From Clostridia bacterium (GTDB lineage: Bacteria; Bacillota; Clostridia; UMGS1883), in the NCBI GenBank assembly GCA_017441965.1, contig JAFSBF010000207.1:1-6451 (forward strand): a DNA stretch of 6,451 nucleotides. The letters run 5' to 3'. A model generated the notes under the pieces. That model had not been told where the DNA came from and made no database searches. It saw nothing but the letters and a program-made list of their open reading frames with translations. This document shows, piece after piece, positions 5,874 through 6,451 of the stretch (positions are counted from its first letter, which is position 1; every line of letters begins with the position of its first letter). The position numbers and the translations under genes were made by a program.

Positions 5874-6122
5874 ATGCGAATAGATAAATTTTTGAAGGTT
5901 TCCAGAATAATCAAACGCCGTACCGTTGCCAATGAAGCATGCGATGCAGGACGTGTCAGCATTAACGGCAAGGTAGCAAAGGCGTCTGCTGAAATAAAGT
6001 GCGGTGATATTGTGGAAATCCGTTTTGGTGAAAGGCTGATAAAGGTCAGAATTGAGGATATAAAGGAGCATACCCTCAAAAACGATGCCGCATCACTATA
6101 CACAGTTCTTGAAAACAATTAA
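5874..6122 (+). CDS. rqcP: S4-domain ribosome quality-control factor RqcP (YabO-like)
   Basis: Basic protein of 82 aa made almost entirely of one S4 RNA-binding domain. It closely resembles B. subtilis YabO/RqcP (86 aa), sharing MRxDKFLKVSRxIKRRT at the N-terminus, then GRxSINGxxAKAS, then VRFG-like and AASLYTxL segments. In B. subtilis, RqcP works with RqcH on obstructed 50S subunits, positioning the peptidyl-tRNA during C-terminal alanine tailing of stalled chains. R2 and R16, reported as important there, are present. The start is set by AAGGA (5861-5865) 8 nt upstream. The usual yabN, yabP, yabQ and divIC neighbours are absent. It follows the M18 gene with a 60-nt gap and the two may be co-transcribed. 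The alternative Hsp15 (HslR) assignment is less likely because Hsp15 is longer. Confidence 0.92.
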   Translation: MRIDKFLKVSRIIKRRTVANEACDAGRVSINGKVAKASAEIKCGDIVEIRFGERLIKVRIEDIKEHTLKNDAASLYTVLENN

Positions 6123-6270
6123 AAGGATGACAAAGTCATCCTTTCGCGACGAAAAGTTTCTAAAGAAAATCTTTCGTCGCGAGGTAAGGGCTTTCGCTCG
6201 CGCACTGCTCACCGCAGTAGCCCTTGTAAGGAGTCAAAACCGAGGTACACGCCCCCGGTTTTGACGAATT
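6122..6270 (+). ncRNA. Repeated structured element, copy B (four hairpins)
   Basis: Second copy of the element seen after holA, in the same orientation and beginning on the last base of the rqcP stop codon. Helices are P1 6122-6130 with 6136-6144, P2 6145-6154 with 6172-6181, P3 6186-6192 with 6219-6225 plus inner ACTGC/GCAGT (6204-6208 with 6214-6218), and P4 6233-6245 with 6253-6265. Against copy A, P2 carries two paired changes (T-A to C-G and G-C to A-T) and P4 carries three (all T-A to C-G). P4 also has one unpaired change that leaves A6243 opposite C6255. The 46 nt at 6181-6226 are identical to 4326-4371. Similarity fades after GAATT (6266-6270 is GAATT in both), which marks the likely right boundary. 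Its function is unknown. Confidence 0.7.
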
Positions 6271-6274
6271 ATAC

Positions 6275-6296
6275 GTTAAGAGGGGATCCCCTTAAC
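6275..6296. repeat. Palindrome upstream of the chromate-transporter gene
   Basis: GTTAAG-A-GGGG (6275-6285) faces CCCCTTAAC (6288-6296), an almost perfect palindrome around GGGGATCCCC with one bulged A. A second match to the right arm, TCCCCCTTTAAC, lies at 6299-6310. The left arm could therefore pair with either one. It sits 21 bp before the GGAAG ribosome binding site of the next gene, so it could be an operator or an RNA switch, or simply part of the repeat's flank. Confidence 0.45.
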
Positions 6297-6330
6297 AATC
6301 CCCCTTTAACATTATTGGAAGTGATTTTTT

Positions 6331-6451
6331 ATGAAAACTCTTATTGACCTTTTCTGCACCTTTTTCAGAATGGGCGCATTTACCTTTGGCGGCGGATATG
6401 CGATGCTGTCGCTCATACAACGCGAGGTTGTCGACAATAAAAAATGGGCAA
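6331..6451 (+). CDS. Chromate transporter family protein (N-terminal fragment)
   Basis: The first 40 residues of a membrane protein that runs off the window end. FRMGAFTFGGGYAMLSLIQR (11-30) is the hallmark N-terminus of the CHR family, and the following EVV...KKWA is also typical. The first transmembrane segment begins within this stretch. In Clostridia such genes are often half-size (about 180-200 aa) and come as a tandem pair that together form the ion transporter; whether that holds here cannot be seen. GGAAG (6317-6321) lies 9 nt before the start. The family is named for chromate efflux, but the natural substrate in anaerobic Bacillota is uncertain. Confidence 0.9.
   Translation, partial: MKTLIDLFCTFFRMGAFTFGGGYAMLSLIQREVVDNKKWA

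Noticed and set aside
5786..6118. Minus-strand frames opposite rqcP
   Set aside because: They mirror the S4-domain gene, whose motifs and ribosome binding site are clear on the plus strand.
6127..6264. 45-codon open frame beginning MTKSSFRDEK within repeat copy B
   Set aside because: The start lies inside the P1 stem, with AAAAGG directly abutting it at no usable spacing. The frame is not shared with copy A because of the loop indel. It is best explained as a by-product of the structured repeat.
6261..6289. TTGACG -35-like box as a promoter for the chromate-transporter gene
   Set aside because: No acceptable -10 occurs 16-18 bp downstream (GGATCC is there), and the box is part of the P4 hairpin arm.
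1..6451. CRISPR array, riboswitch of a known class, insertion-sequence transposase or toxin-antitoxin pair
   Set aside because: No regularly spaced repeats, no recognisable riboswitch core before any start codon, and no transposase or small toxin-like gene was found on either strand.

Overview
The window looks like chromosomal DNA from a low-to-moderate GC member of the Bacillota, most likely the Clostridia. The reasons are the AGGAGG-type ribosome binding sites, a B. subtilis-like Pdp, Cdd and DeoB set, a YabO/RqcP protein, a Gram-positive style HolA and an M18 aminopeptidase. No genus can be named from the sequence alone. Apart from the intergenic repeats, the genes are ordinary housekeeping genes.

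Layout. Positions 1-27 are the 3' end of a tRNA gene, followed by a strong intrinsic terminator. The next ~200 bp carry no gene but are dense in palindromes, including inverted and direct copies of the tRNA 3' tail. From 262 to 3114, on the minus strand, lies a tight three-gene pyrimidine-nucleoside salvage operon, deoB-cdd-pdp, with a good promoter at 3136-3165 and a probable terminator at 219-253. Pdp releases (deoxy)ribose-1-phosphate from uridine and thymidine, Cdd turns cytidine into uridine to feed Pdp, and DeoB converts pentose-1-phosphate to pentose-5-phosphate for central metabolism.

Divergently, on the plus strand, come holA (DNA polymerase III delta, 3263-4264), an M18 metallo-aminopeptidase (4440-5813), rqcP (S4-domain ribosome quality-control factor, 5874-6122) and the start of a chromate-transporter-family gene that leaves the window at 6451.

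The most striking feature is a repeated intergenic element of about 145 bp with two copies in the same orientation. Copy A (4266-4415) starts right after the holA stop codon and copy B (6122-6270) starts on the rqcP stop codon. Both fold into the same series of four hairpins. They are about 90% identical, and most of their differences are paired compensatory changes: two in helix 2 and three in helix 4. A central 46-nt block with an unusual bulged hairpin is unchanged. This points to an element kept for its folded structure, either a structured RNA or a palindromic mobile repeat, and it is the best candidate for something undescribed here.
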